NCBI GenBank assembly: GCA_029547265.1
Contig: JAKPPP010000304.1
Location: forward strand, 1-41,122
Origin: Bacteroidota bacterium
GTDB taxonomy: Bacteria; Bacteroidota; Bacteroidia; AKYH767-A; OLB10
Direction of reading: 5' to 3'
DNA: 41,122 nt
This document shows, piece by piece, positions 24,455 through 31,948 of the stretch (positions are counted from its first letter, which is position 1; each line of letters opens with the position of its first letter). Under the pieces are notes generated by a model, which saw only the letters and a list, made by a program, of their open reading frames with translations, searched no databases and was not told the DNA's origin. The translations under genes were made by a program, and so were the position numbers.

Positions 24455-25405
24455 TTAAGGATTTTGATGGAAATAGTCGACCACAGCAGGCGTCCATTTT
24501 AATTGATCTGCCCAGAACGGCTTTTCTTTAACCCGAATGATAGCTTTCGAAGAACCATTTTTGTTTAGTTGTGCATCTACTTTAAACATAGAAGCACTCG
24601 TTTCTTCGAAACGACTAATAGGTACTCGGCAACTTATAGAAACTAACGAAGGAATGAACTTAAGGTATCTATCGCTTTGTTGAGAGTTTACAGCAACATT
24701 TAATTTAATTTCAGTGCCTATTTCAACAGGGACATACACCCATACTTTAATTTGTTCAGGAATTAAATTTGAGTTCTCTGAAATATCAGGTAATGTACTT
24801 CTGAAAACTGGGCGGTCGGCATTAGATTGCTCAATCGGAATTGTTTTAATAGAAGTAAGGGAATTACTAATAGGAGATGATGAAGATATTACGATGCTAT
24901 CTGGGTAAGTAACTGCAGGTCCCGATTGCATGAACATTTTTTTGTAAGAAATAGAGTAGGTAGGAATCAAAGCTACCTTTTTCGTATAGGCCATACCGTT
25001 AGGAAGGGTAAGGTATTCGGGATTTACATTTTCAACGGTGATTTTATTTCCGTACGGTTTAAGCAAACTTTCAACGGCTTTCAAAACGCTGATTTTTCCT
25101 TTGTTCTTTGTACTGCTATTAATGATAAGCTCCTCATCGGATTTAAAAAGTAAGAAGTTGGCGAGGTCAAATCCTCTTCCCTTCAGCTGAACAGTAGCAA
25201 CTATATCGGCCTTGCCTGCATCTTCTTTAAACGCTAAAGGGACGTTTAGTCGTATGCGAATACCCGTTTCGGCCACATGTTCCTTGTTTAATGTATTTAC
25301 TACCCAAATGCCGGAAGCGATGAAAAAGCAAATCACAAACGAAACGATTTTCGCGTTTGAGGTAAGGGAGTCGAGACTGAAAAAAGAAGTTTTTTCTTTA
25401 GACAC
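24455..25405 (-). CDS. YbbR-like domain protein
   Basis: 316 residues. A single N-terminal membrane helix (about 19-37, IVSFVICFFIASGIWVVNTL) is followed by an extracytoplasmic region of YbbR-like repeats (for example ATVQLKGRGFDLANFL). The start is GTG at 25405, which gives MSKEKTSFF just before the helix. In other phyla YbbR partners diadenylate cyclase; no cyclase gene is in view here. In Bacteroidota a YbbR gene next to coaE and yajC is common, but its function there is not established. It follows the yajC terminator and heads the coaE-exonuclease-nnr unit. No clear promoter element was found. Confidence 0.85.
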   Translation of the reverse strand: MSKEKTSFFSLDSLTSNAKIVSFVICFFIASGIWVVNTLNKEHVAETGIRIRLNVPLAFKEDAGKADIVATVQLKGRGFDLANFLLFKSDEELIINSSTKNKGKISVLKAVESLLKPYGNKITVENVNPEYLTLPNGMAYTKKVALIPTYSISYKKMFMQSGPAVTYPDSIVISSSSPISNSLTSIKTIPIEQSNADRPVFRSTLPDISENSNLIPEQIKVWVYVPVEIGTEIKLNVAVNSQQSDRYLKFIPSLVSISCRVPISRFEETSASMFKVDAQLNKNGSSKAIIRVKEKPFWADQLKWTPAVVDYFHQNP

Positions 25406-25521
25406 TGTAAAGGGCTTTTTGCGAATGTAAACATTAATTATTGGTTGTTTATGAGGGATTGCAAAAATTACTCACAGGTTAAGTTGCATAAACTAGGGCA
25501 GGAGGTTATATGATTCTGTAT

Positions 25522-25559
25522 TAATAAAAATAAAAAAGGGAACCCGAAGGCTCCCTTTT
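25522..25559 (-). terminator. intrinsic terminator with UUCG loop after yajC
   Basis: Read on the minus strand: AAAAGGGAGCC, loop TTCG, GGTTCCCTTTT (stem 25534-25559, one G-U pair), then a U-rich run down to 25522. It lies 19 nt after the yajC stop and separates the nusB-DUF1573-yajC unit from ybbR. Confidence 0.93.
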
Positions 25560-25578
25560 CAAGTCATTTTGGGATAAA

Positions 25579-25911
25579 TTATTTTTTTACTTCAGCAGTA
25601 ACAGGCTCTTGATATTGCTTAGTTACTTCAGCAGAAATTGCTGATTTTTCGATTTTTACCTTTACATTATTGTCGATTTCAAGAGTGAAAGTTTTGTCTT
25701 GAACTTCTATAATTTTACCATGAACTCCTCCGATGGTAACCACTTTATCGCCTTTTTTCAAAGATTCTTTAAAGTCCTTTTCCAATTTCGCCTTTTTAGT
25801 TTGAGGACGAATCATGAAAAAGTAGAATACGATCATGATAAGGGCAATAGGTATAATTTGTTGAAAGGCACTTCCTCCGCCTGCTTGCAATAAGATGTTT
25901 AAAGTTGTCAT
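25579..25911 (-). CDS. yajC: preprotein translocase subunit YajC
   Basis: 110 residues with one membrane helix near 18-37 (IIPIALIMIVFYFFMIRPQ) ending in the family signature FMIRPQTKKAK. A basic cytoplasmic part with LKKGDKVVTIGGVHGKI follows. It is an accessory subunit of the SecDF-YajC complex that helps Sec-dependent export. It lies 36 nt after the DUF1573 lipoprotein gene in the same unit and is followed by a strong terminator. Confidence 0.97.
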   Translation of the reverse strand: MTTLNILLQAGGGSAFQQIIPIALIMIVFYFFMIRPQTKKAKLEKDFKESLKKGDKVVTIGGVHGKIIEVQDKTFTLEIDNNVKVKIEKSAISAEVTKQYQEPVTAEVKK

Positions 25912-25947
25912 TTGTTACTTTTTATATGTGTTTTGCTGGTTATTTAA

Positions 25948-26424
25948 TTATTTCACTACTTCGCCTGAGATTGTAAGGACTTTAGTATTAGGGATTGTAT
26001 TAGCCAATACAGTAACTGTTTTAGCTACTTGTCCGCTGATGCCGGTACTGTTAAAGGTTACCTTAATAACGCCTTCTCCACCGGGAGCAATCGGATCTTT
26101 TGGGTATTCCGGTTGAGTACATCCGCAAGAACCTTTAGCTTGAGTAATCAACAATTCACCTTGTCCGCTGTTTTTAAAGCGAAATTCGTGGGTTACCGAC
26201 GCTCCTGTTCTCAAGGTGCCGAAGTCGAATGAACTCTCTGCAAATTCAAAGGCAGGTAGCTTAGTGCTGTCGGTAGTACCGTTAGCCGTTGCCGGATTAT
26301 TTATTATCTCGGGATTGAGTTTTTGTTCTTCAGTTCCTGTTGAGGCATCAGTGCTGCTGTTGCTATTGCATGCAACAGTCAGTAGTGCCGCGAAGGCACA
26401 TAAAATAAGAGTGCTTTTTTTCAT
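25948..26424 (-). CDS. DUF1573 lipoprotein
   Basis: 158 residues. The signal peptide ends in a lipobox LTVAC with Cys19 as the lipidated residue, followed by a Ser/Thr/Asn linker and one DUF1573 (immunoglobulin-like) domain: FDFGTLRTGASVTHEFRFKNSG, CGCTQPEYP, PGGEGVIKVTFNS. It is anchored in the inner or outer membrane facing the periplasm or surface. The domain has no firm function. It lies 5 nt after nusB and before yajC, an order often seen in Bacteroidota. Confidence 0.92.
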   Translation of the reverse strand: MKKSTLILCAFAALLTVACNSNSSTDASTGTEEQKLNPEIINNPATANGTTDSTKLPAFEFAESSFDFGTLRTGASVTHEFRFKNSGQGELLITQAKGSCGCTQPEYPKDPIAPGGEGVIKVTFNSTGISGQVAKTVTVLANTIPNTKVLTISGEVVK

Positions 26425-26429
26425 GACGA

Positions 26430-27368
26430 TTATTCTAGTAATCCACGACCGGATTTCACGATTTTGCCTTGTTCCTTTAATTCGATAACAAGTTTATCAA
26501 TGACTCCGTTGATAAAGGATTTGCTGTTTGGCGTGCTGTAATCTTTTGAAATATCGATGTATTCGTTGATACTAACTTTAATAGGAATAGAGCTTTGATG
26601 CAAGATTTCGCAAAGGGCCATCTTCATTAAGATGATATCAACCATTGCAATCCTTTCTGCATCCCAGTTTTGGGTCTTTTCGCCGATAATTTGCGTAAAG
26701 TATGCATCGTCTTTGATGGTTTGCTTCACCAATTCTCTCATGAATTTGATATCATCTTCTTCGTCCTTATACAGAGGTAGTAGCTTGAATTCACCGGAGT
26801 TCTTTCCGCCGTCGAGTGTTTTAGAAATCATTACTTCCATTAAATCGAGGCTCTCTGCCCAATAAATTGTACGTTCTTCTAATAAAGAAACAACGAATTC
26901 TTGACGTGTAAATACTTCCTGAAACATCCAATTAATTAATTCGATGTCTTGCTTCACAGAAGTGCTTTCAGATGAACTGTAGGCTTTGTATTGGTCGGTC
27001 TGACGGATTTGAAAGAAAGCTTTCTTTACAACATCATGATCGGCTTGCCAAGAAATTTTATTGTCTTTGATTTGCTTTAGAAAATGCGATGACTTTTCGA
27101 GCCAAGCAATAAATACATTTTCTTTTAAGAGACGGTTTGCAGATTTTCTTTTACCTGTTACTGCGCTGGCTGGTAGATCGGCATAGTACATTTCTTCTTG
27201 TTCTGCCATCTCTACGAACATTTGCAATACCAATAAGTACAGTTCGAAGATTTTCTTTGTGCCGTTCAATAATTCTTGTTCGGTGCGCACCATATCCTTG
27301 GTATCCGATTGGTAATATGCGTAAAGGGCTTGCATTACCCGGATGCGAAGGTGTCTTCTGCTTAACAT
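26430..27368 (-). CDS. nusB: transcription antitermination factor NusB (long form)
   Basis: 312 residues from the ATG at 27368 (MLSRRHLRIRVMQALYAYYQ); the frame from 27425 would run back into a hairpin arm. The first 20 residues match the start of NusB, but the typical C-terminal half (RIAMVDIILMKMALCEIL, IPIKVSINEYIDISKDYS, FINGVIDKL) occurs only after about 200 residues. The protein is thus about twice the length of E. coli NusB, as is usual in Bacteroidota. NusB binds boxA RNA with NusE (S10) in rRNA antitermination. It begins the nusB-DUF1573-yajC unit. Confidence 0.94.
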   Translation of the reverse strand: MLSRRHLRIRVMQALYAYYQSDTKDMVRTEQELLNGTKKIFELYLLVLQMFVEMAEQEEMYYADLPASAVTGKRKSANRLLKENVFIAWLEKSSHFLKQIKDNKISWQADHDVVKKAFFQIRQTDQYKAYSSSESTSVKQDIELINWMFQEVFTRQEFVVSLLEERTIYWAESLDLMEVMISKTLDGGKNSGEFKLLPLYKDEEDDIKFMRELVKQTIKDDAYFTQIIGEKTQNWDAERIAMVDIILMKMALCEILHQSSIPIKVSINEYIDISKDYSTPNSKSFINGVIDKLVIELKEQGKIVKSGRGLLE

Positions 27369-27426
27369 TTTTTCAGAACTGATTTTAATATTGACGGAGA
27401 GATAAAAAACATTGCTTACTGACAAT

Positions 27427-27473
27427 CAAGACCGATATTATTTCTCTCTCCGAAAAAAATAATATCGGTCTTG
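27427..27473 (-). terminator. 17-bp perfect hairpin after the amino acid dehydrogenase gene
   Basis: CAAGACCGATATTATTT (27427-27443) pairs perfectly with 27457-27473 around a 13-nt loop. It lies 26 nt after the dehydrogenase stop and before nusB. No U run follows on the minus strand, so termination is likely but unproven. Confidence 0.65.
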
Positions 27474-27498
27474 CTGTTTATTTCGTCTTGCGACGTTA

Positions 27499-28608
27499 TT
27501 ACATGCTTGACTTAACCTTGCCTATATCTGAAATACGCTTTTCAGCCATTTTCATTGCAGCAAGTTGAGTGTAGATTCCGTCTTCTTTCGCTTTCTTAAG
27601 GATATCTAAGGTTACATTGTAGATATGCTCAGTTTGTGATAATGCACGTTGACGGTTGTATCCGATTAATTCAGAATATACGTTGATTAGTCCACCTGCA
27701 TTAATTAAAAAGTCAGGAGCGTAAACGATACCTTTCTCAACTAACATTGGACCGTGAATCGTTTCGTCAGCTAACTGATTGTTAGCAGCACCTGCGATTA
27801 CAGAGCATTTTAGTTGATTAATATTATCAGTATTTAATGTTGCACCTAATGCGCATGGAGCGTAAACATCGATATCGAGACCGTAAATTCCGTCGTTCGA
27901 TACTACTTCTGCACCATGTTCTTTCGATACTTTTCTTAATTGTTCTTCGTTGATGTCGGCGATATAAACGATAGCTCCTTCTTTCTTAAGGTTCATTACC
28001 AAGTTCTCTCCAACGTGTCCTACACCTTGAACTAAAACTTTTTTACCGTTTAAATCATCCTTACCCCAAGCAAACTGAGCTGCAGCTTTCATTCCCATGT
28101 AAACGCCATAAGCAGTTACGGGACTAGGATCGCCACCGCCACCCATCGATTCAGGAAGACCTGTTACCGATTTAGTTTCCATTGCCACATACTCCATGTC
28201 TTTAGTGCTCGTTCCAACATCTTCAGCAGTGATATACTTACCGTTAAGGTTATTTACGAAACGTCCGAATTTGCGGAATAATGCTTCAGATTTCTGTGTT
28301 TTGCTATCACCGATGATTACTGCTTTTCCTCCTCCAAGATTCAATCCTGAAATGGCTGCCTTGTAAGTCATACCGCGTGATAAACGTAATACGTCGTTTA
28401 ACGCTTCCGCCTCAGTTTTATACATCCACATACGAGTTCCGCCTAAAGCCGGTCCAAGTACAGTATTGTGAATAGCTATAATAGCTTTTAATCCGGTCTC
28501 AGGATCATGGCAATATACCACTTGCTCGTGGTGACTGTTAGAAATACTATCAAATACATTGCTGTTTAACGGCGCGATAACCTGCTGCTTTTCTTTCACG
28601 TCTATCAT
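27499..28608 (-). CDS. leucine/valine-type amino acid dehydrogenase (Glu/Leu/Phe/Val family)
   Basis: 369 residues, the usual length for leucine dehydrogenases. N-terminal catalytic motifs are PALGGTRMW, GMTYKAAISGLNLGGGKAVI (catalytic Lys region) and TAEDVGTS. The C-terminal Rossmann domain has VLVQGVGHVGENL with Asp in YIADIN favouring NAD, plus APCALGATLN and AGAANNQL. It interconverts branched-chain or aromatic amino acids with their keto acids plus ammonia. It is divergent from the ABC transporter gene and has a clear Bacteroidota-type promoter and a downstream hairpin, so it is probably a single-gene unit. Leu versus Val or Phe cannot be decided. Confidence 0.93.
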   Translation of the reverse strand: MIDVKEKQQVIAPLNSNVFDSISNSHHEQVVYCHDPETGLKAIIAIHNTVLGPALGGTRMWMYKTEAEALNDVLRLSRGMTYKAAISGLNLGGGKAVIIGDSKTQKSEALFRKFGRFVNNLNGKYITAEDVGTSTKDMEYVAMETKSVTGLPESMGGGGDPSPVTAYGVYMGMKAAAQFAWGKDDLNGKKVLVQGVGHVGENLVMNLKKEGAIVYIADINEEQLRKVSKEHGAEVVSNDGIYGLDIDVYAPCALGATLNTDNINQLKCSVIAGAANNQLADETIHGPMLVEKGIVYAPDFLINAGGLINVYSELIGYNRQRALSQTEHIYNVTLDILKKAKEDGIYTQLAAMKMAEKRISDIGKVKSSM

Positions 28609-28633
28609 GAAGTTGATTTTTTCAATTGAGGGG

Positions 28634-28665
28634 CAAAGGTAGAGTTTTTATCCCTTTGATAACAA
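28634..28665 (-). promoter_or_regulatory. Bacteroidota -33/-7 promoter for the amino acid dehydrogenase
   Basis: On the minus strand a TTG (28663-28665) is followed after 21 nt by TACCTTTG (28634-28641), matching both elements of the Bacteroidota consensus. The -7 element ends 25 nt before the ATG at 28608, giving a short leader. It is the best promoter match seen in the window. Confidence 0.7.
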
Positions 28666-28788
28666 GTAAAAGATGCCATAAATACTGTGATCTTTGATAG
28701 GTAAAGTTTATACCTTTACATCCTTGTATTTCAAGGAGATAGCCATCTTTTATTGTGGTGTTGGATTTGATAATCAATAAGTTGTAAA

Positions 28789-30582
28789 GTGAAGCATTTA
28801 AAATCGATCAATAAATATTTTCTAAAATACAGTCGACATCTGTTTTTAGGGATCCTTTTTGTAACAATTTCCAATTTGTTCGGGATTTTTCCTGCTCAAA
28901 TTACTCGTAATGCATTGGATGTTGTGGCCCATAATTTGGATACAATTCATCTGTTTGCGGGCTTTGATTTGAAGGCCGATGAGGATCATTTGCTGTCGTT
29001 TAGTATCTTATTATTCGGTATTATATTGATTGTCATGGCAATTCTGAAGGGCGTATTCATGTTTTTCATGCGCCAAATGATTATTGTGATGTCGCGCCAC
29101 GTTGAATATGATCAGAAGAATGAGATTTATGCTCATTATCAACGACTTGGACTAGATTTTTATAATCAGAATAATACGGGAGATTTAATGAATCGTATTA
29201 GTGAGGACGTTGGCAGGGTGCGTATGTATGTTGGTCCGGCAATAATGTATACCATCAATATGCTGGTGATGTTTATCTTGGTTATTTGGGCGATGGTAAG
29301 CGTAAATCCCAAATTGGCTCTTTTCGTTTTGATGCCTTTGCCGCTGATGTCGTTTTTAGTGTATCGAGTGCAAGACAAAATCAATCGCAAGAGTGAAGCT
29401 GTTCAAAGCAAATTATCGGATATATCAACTTTTATCCAGGAGACCTTCTCAGGAATTCGCGTCTTAAAGGCATATTCAAGAGAAGAAAGTTTTGAAGCTG
29501 CTTACCAAAAGCAAAGTTCTGAATACCGAGATCAGTCGATGGACTTGGTAAAGGTGAATGCCATGTTCATGCCGAGTATGTTATTATTGGTTGGGGTAAG
29601 CACCATTCTCACCATTTACATCGGATCGTTAGAGGTGATGAACGGACGATTAACAATCGGAAATATTGCTGAGTTCGTGATCTATGTAAATATGCTGACT
29701 TGGCCGGTGGCTTCGCTGGGATGGGTAGTGACAATCGTTCAACGAGCAGCGGCTTCACAAGAGAGAATAAATGAGTTTTTAAATACTAAGCCTCATATTA
29801 ATTCGGGTAGTTATAAACCGACAACAATAGATGCTTCTATCGAGCTGAAAAATGTAACCGTCAGCTATAGACAATCAGGAGTAAAAGCACTCGATAATGT
29901 GTCGTTTTCAGTTCCTGCAGGATCTTCATTAGGAATCATCGGTAAAACAGGGTCAGGGAAGTCGACTTTAGTGAATACGCTATTGAGGCTTATAGATCCC
30001 GATAAGGGAGAAGTGTTCCTCGATCAAAGGAATTTGAAGGAATATGATTTAACCGCCTTCAGAAATAGAGTAGGTTGTGTACCTCAAGAGGTATTCCTGT
30101 TTAGCGACTCGATAAATGAGAATATTGCCTTCGGACTAACCAAGGAACATACTCAAGAAGAGATAGAGCAAGCCGCAAAAGATGCAGTTGTTTATAAGAA
30201 CATAATGGAATTCCCCGAAGGCTTTAATACTGTTGTAGGAGAGAGGGGGATAACCTTAAGCGGGGGGCAAAAGCAGCGTGTTTCTATTGCTAGAGCAATC
30301 GTTAAGCGTCCCGATTTATTGATCTTCGACGACTGTTTATCTGCTGTGGATACGATCACCGAAGAGGAAATTCTATCGAATTTGAAGAGGATTATGAAGG
30401 GAAGGACCACCATTTTTGTGAGTCATAGGATATCAACGGTGAAGAATGCCGAGCGAATTATTGTCCTGGATCAAGGGCGTATTGTAGAAGAAGGAACCCA
30501 CGATAATCTGATGAAAATAGGGGGGCATTACGCTGAATTATACGAAATGCAGCTGCTGGAAGAGCAACAAATAGGTGAATAA
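28789..30582 (+). CDS. ABC transporter half-transporter (fused permease and ATPase)
   Basis: 597 residues starting at GTG 28789. Six membrane helices in the first about 320 residues form a type IV exporter domain. The nucleotide-binding domain follows: Walker A GKTGSGKST, Q-loop CVPQEVFLFS, signature LSGGQKQR, Walker B LLIFDDCLSAVD and switch FVSHRIS. The residue after the Walker B Asp is Asp, not the usual catalytic Glu, as in the degenerate half of several heterodimeric exporters. Members move lipids, drugs or peptides outward. The next gene downstream on the same strand is the PUR gene, 76 nt away, and no partner half-transporter is adjacent. The substrate is unknown. Confidence 0.92.
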   Translation: MKHLKSINKYFLKYSRHLFLGILFVTISNLFGIFPAQITRNALDVVAHNLDTIHLFAGFDLKADEDHLLSFSILLFGIILIVMAILKGVFMFFMRQMIIVMSRHVEYDQKNEIYAHYQRLGLDFYNQNNTGDLMNRISEDVGRVRMYVGPAIMYTINMLVMFILVIWAMVSVNPKLALFVLMPLPLMSFLVYRVQDKINRKSEAVQSKLSDISTFIQETFSGIRVLKAYSREESFEAAYQKQSSEYRDQSMDLVKVNAMFMPSMLLLVGVSTILTIYIGSLEVMNGRLTIGNIAEFVIYVNMLTWPVASLGWVVTIVQRAAASQERINEFLNTKPHINSGSYKPTTIDASIELKNVTVSYRQSGVKALDNVSFSVPAGSSLGIIGKTGSGKSTLVNTLLRLIDPDKGEVFLDQRNLKEYDLTAFRNRVGCVPQEVFLFSDSINENIAFGLTKEHTQEEIEQAAKDAVVYKNIMEFPEGFNTVVGERGITLSGGQKQRVSIARAIVKRPDLLIFDDCLSAVDTITEEEILSNLKRIMKGRTTIFVSHRISTVKNAERIIVLDQGRIVEEGTHDNLMKIGGHYAELYEMQLLEEQQIGE

Positions 30583-30658
30583 ATTTAATTTTTCAAACAT
30601 TTGCATTAATTACTGAAAGTATTTTTTATTATTATTGCGTTGCAAAAAACCATTACCT

Positions 30659-31030
30659 ATGAACGAGTACGACCAAATGCAACCTCGGGATGCTTTCTTC
30701 TCGAAGCGTATCAGGGCCGGGAAACGCACTTATTACTTCGACGTAAAAGCTACGCGAGGTAACGACTTCTACATCACTATTACAGAAAGTAAGCGTAAAC
30801 CGGGAGAAAGTGAAGATCGTCCCTTCTTCGAAAAACACAAGATCTTTTTGTACAAAGAGGACTTTGAGAAATTTACTGACGGATTAAGTGAGGCTCTCGA
30901 CTTCATTAAGCATCGTCGTTCGGGTGAAATGACCGATGAAATATCTCATATTCATGACGCATCAACAGTAGAAACAGCTACGGGAACTTCCGGATTTACA
31001 GATTTAAATTTTGAAGACTTAAGTAAATAA
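30659..31030 (+). CDS. bacterial PUR-domain nucleic-acid-binding protein (DUF3276)
   Basis: 123 residues from the ATG at 30659 (MNEYDQMQPRDAFFSKRIRAG); a start at 30635 is possible but less typical. The core (FFSKRIRAGKRTYYFDVKATRGNDFYITITESKR) is the PUR repeat found in the single-domain bacterial relatives of eukaryotic Pur-alpha, such as Borrelia BpuR, which bind single-stranded nucleic acids. An acidic, probably disordered tail follows (about 95-123). It ends 18 nt before a strong terminator shared with the converging REC-HPt gene. The role in this phylum is not established. Confidence 0.9.
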   Translation: MNEYDQMQPRDAFFSKRIRAGKRTYYFDVKATRGNDFYITITESKRKPGESEDRPFFEKHKIFLYKEDFEKFTDGLSEALDFIKHRRSGEMTDEISHIHDASTVETATGTSGFTDLNFEDLSK

Positions 31031-31048
31031 AATTCCATGTTAATCATA

Positions 31049-31078
31049 AAAAAAGGCAAACGAAAGTTTGCCTTTTTT
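31049..31078. terminator. bidirectional intrinsic terminator with GAAA loop
   Basis: AAAAAAGGCAAAC, loop GAAA (31062-31065), GTTTGCCTTTTTT. A run on one side and T run on the other allow use by both the PUR gene (plus) and the REC-HPt gene (minus). Confidence 0.94.
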
Positions 31079-31095
31079 ATTTGTGTTGAAGTCTG

Positions 31096-31914
31096 TTAAA
31101 CCAGGTTTTCAAGTTCCCTGTTAACCAAAACTTGAATAGCTTCAAGTTCCGGAGCAATAGCGTCGAATCGAGCGTTCGCTGCATCTAAATTGATTCTGCT
31201 TTTCAAATCTTCTGTAAAAATGGTCAAGTGTTCAATTAGTTGATCGGATGCTAACATTTTAATCGGTGATTTGATTTTATGACTAGCTTGAAATACTTGC
31301 TCCCAATTTTGATTTTCGAGTCCGGTTTTTATTTGCTCATGAAGTGTAGGTAATTGATTGCTGAGCATATAAAGAAAATGTTTCACATCTTCCTTGTTAT
31401 CTCTGAAAATAGCATAAATCTTCTCAATACCGGGGTGAAATTCACTTCGTTCTGTCGGCTGAATATCTTCTAATAAAAAGTCATCCCGATGGCTTAAATT
31501 ATTCTGAAGAATTTCTAATAAATCTTGTGGACTATAAGGCTTAGTAAGGTAATCATCGATCCCCGCAGCTTTAGCTTTGTCTCTATCTTCTTCAGAGGCA
31601 TTTGCTGTAAGCGCTATTATAATTAACTTCTTATTTTTGATTTTTTCAGAATGTCGGATTGCCATACTTAATTCGTAACCATCCATCCCAGGCATTTCAA
31701 CATCCGTTAGAAGTACATCGAAATCTCTCTGCTGAACCATGTAGAATGCATCTTCTCCGTTCCCTGCTAACTCGATATTTTTTATGCCTAAATTTTGAAG
31801 GATACGTTTACCCAAAAACTGATTTACACGGTTATCGTCAACCAGCAACACCGAAAAGGAAGGGTTCATAAATTTGGCACCAAAAGTCCCAGACGAAGAA
31901 ATTTCTTGATTCAT
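31096..31914 (-). CDS. REC-HPt phosphorelay protein
   Basis: 272 residues. A receiver domain (about 20-140) has Asp26-Asp27, phospho-acceptor Asp71 (LLTDVEMP), Thr103 (ALTAN) and Lys125 (YLTKPY). An HPt domain (about 165-265) has His212 in SHKIKSP; the conserved Gly after Lys is Ser. There is no kinase and no output domain, so it should pass phosphate between an unlinked kinase and another receiver. An alternative start at Met16 (MNPSFSVLL) would remove a short unstructured leader. It follows the second type B cargo gene by 34 nt on the same strand and may be the last gene of that operon; it converges on the PUR gene. Confidence 0.9.
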   Translation of the reverse strand: MNQEISSSGTFGAKFMNPSFSVLLVDDNRVNQFLGKRILQNLGIKNIELAGNGEDAFYMVQQRDFDVLLTDVEMPGMDGYELSMAIRHSEKIKNKKLIIIALTANASEEDRDKAKAAGIDDYLTKPYSPQDLLEILQNNLSHRDDFLLEDIQPTERSEFHPGIEKIYAIFRDNKEDVKHFLYMLSNQLPTLHEQIKTGLENQNWEQVFQASHKIKSPIKMLASDQLIEHLTIFTEDLKSRINLDAANARFDAIAPELEAIQVLVNRELENLV

Positions 31915-31948
31915 ATTGTATAACGGAAGCTAAGTTACGGCTTCCTTT

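Noticed and set aside
31925-31945. Six-bp inverted repeat GGAAGC/GCTTCC between the type B cargo gene and the REC-HPt gene
   Set aside because: The stem is short and has no U run, so it is not strong enough to call a terminator that would split the operon.
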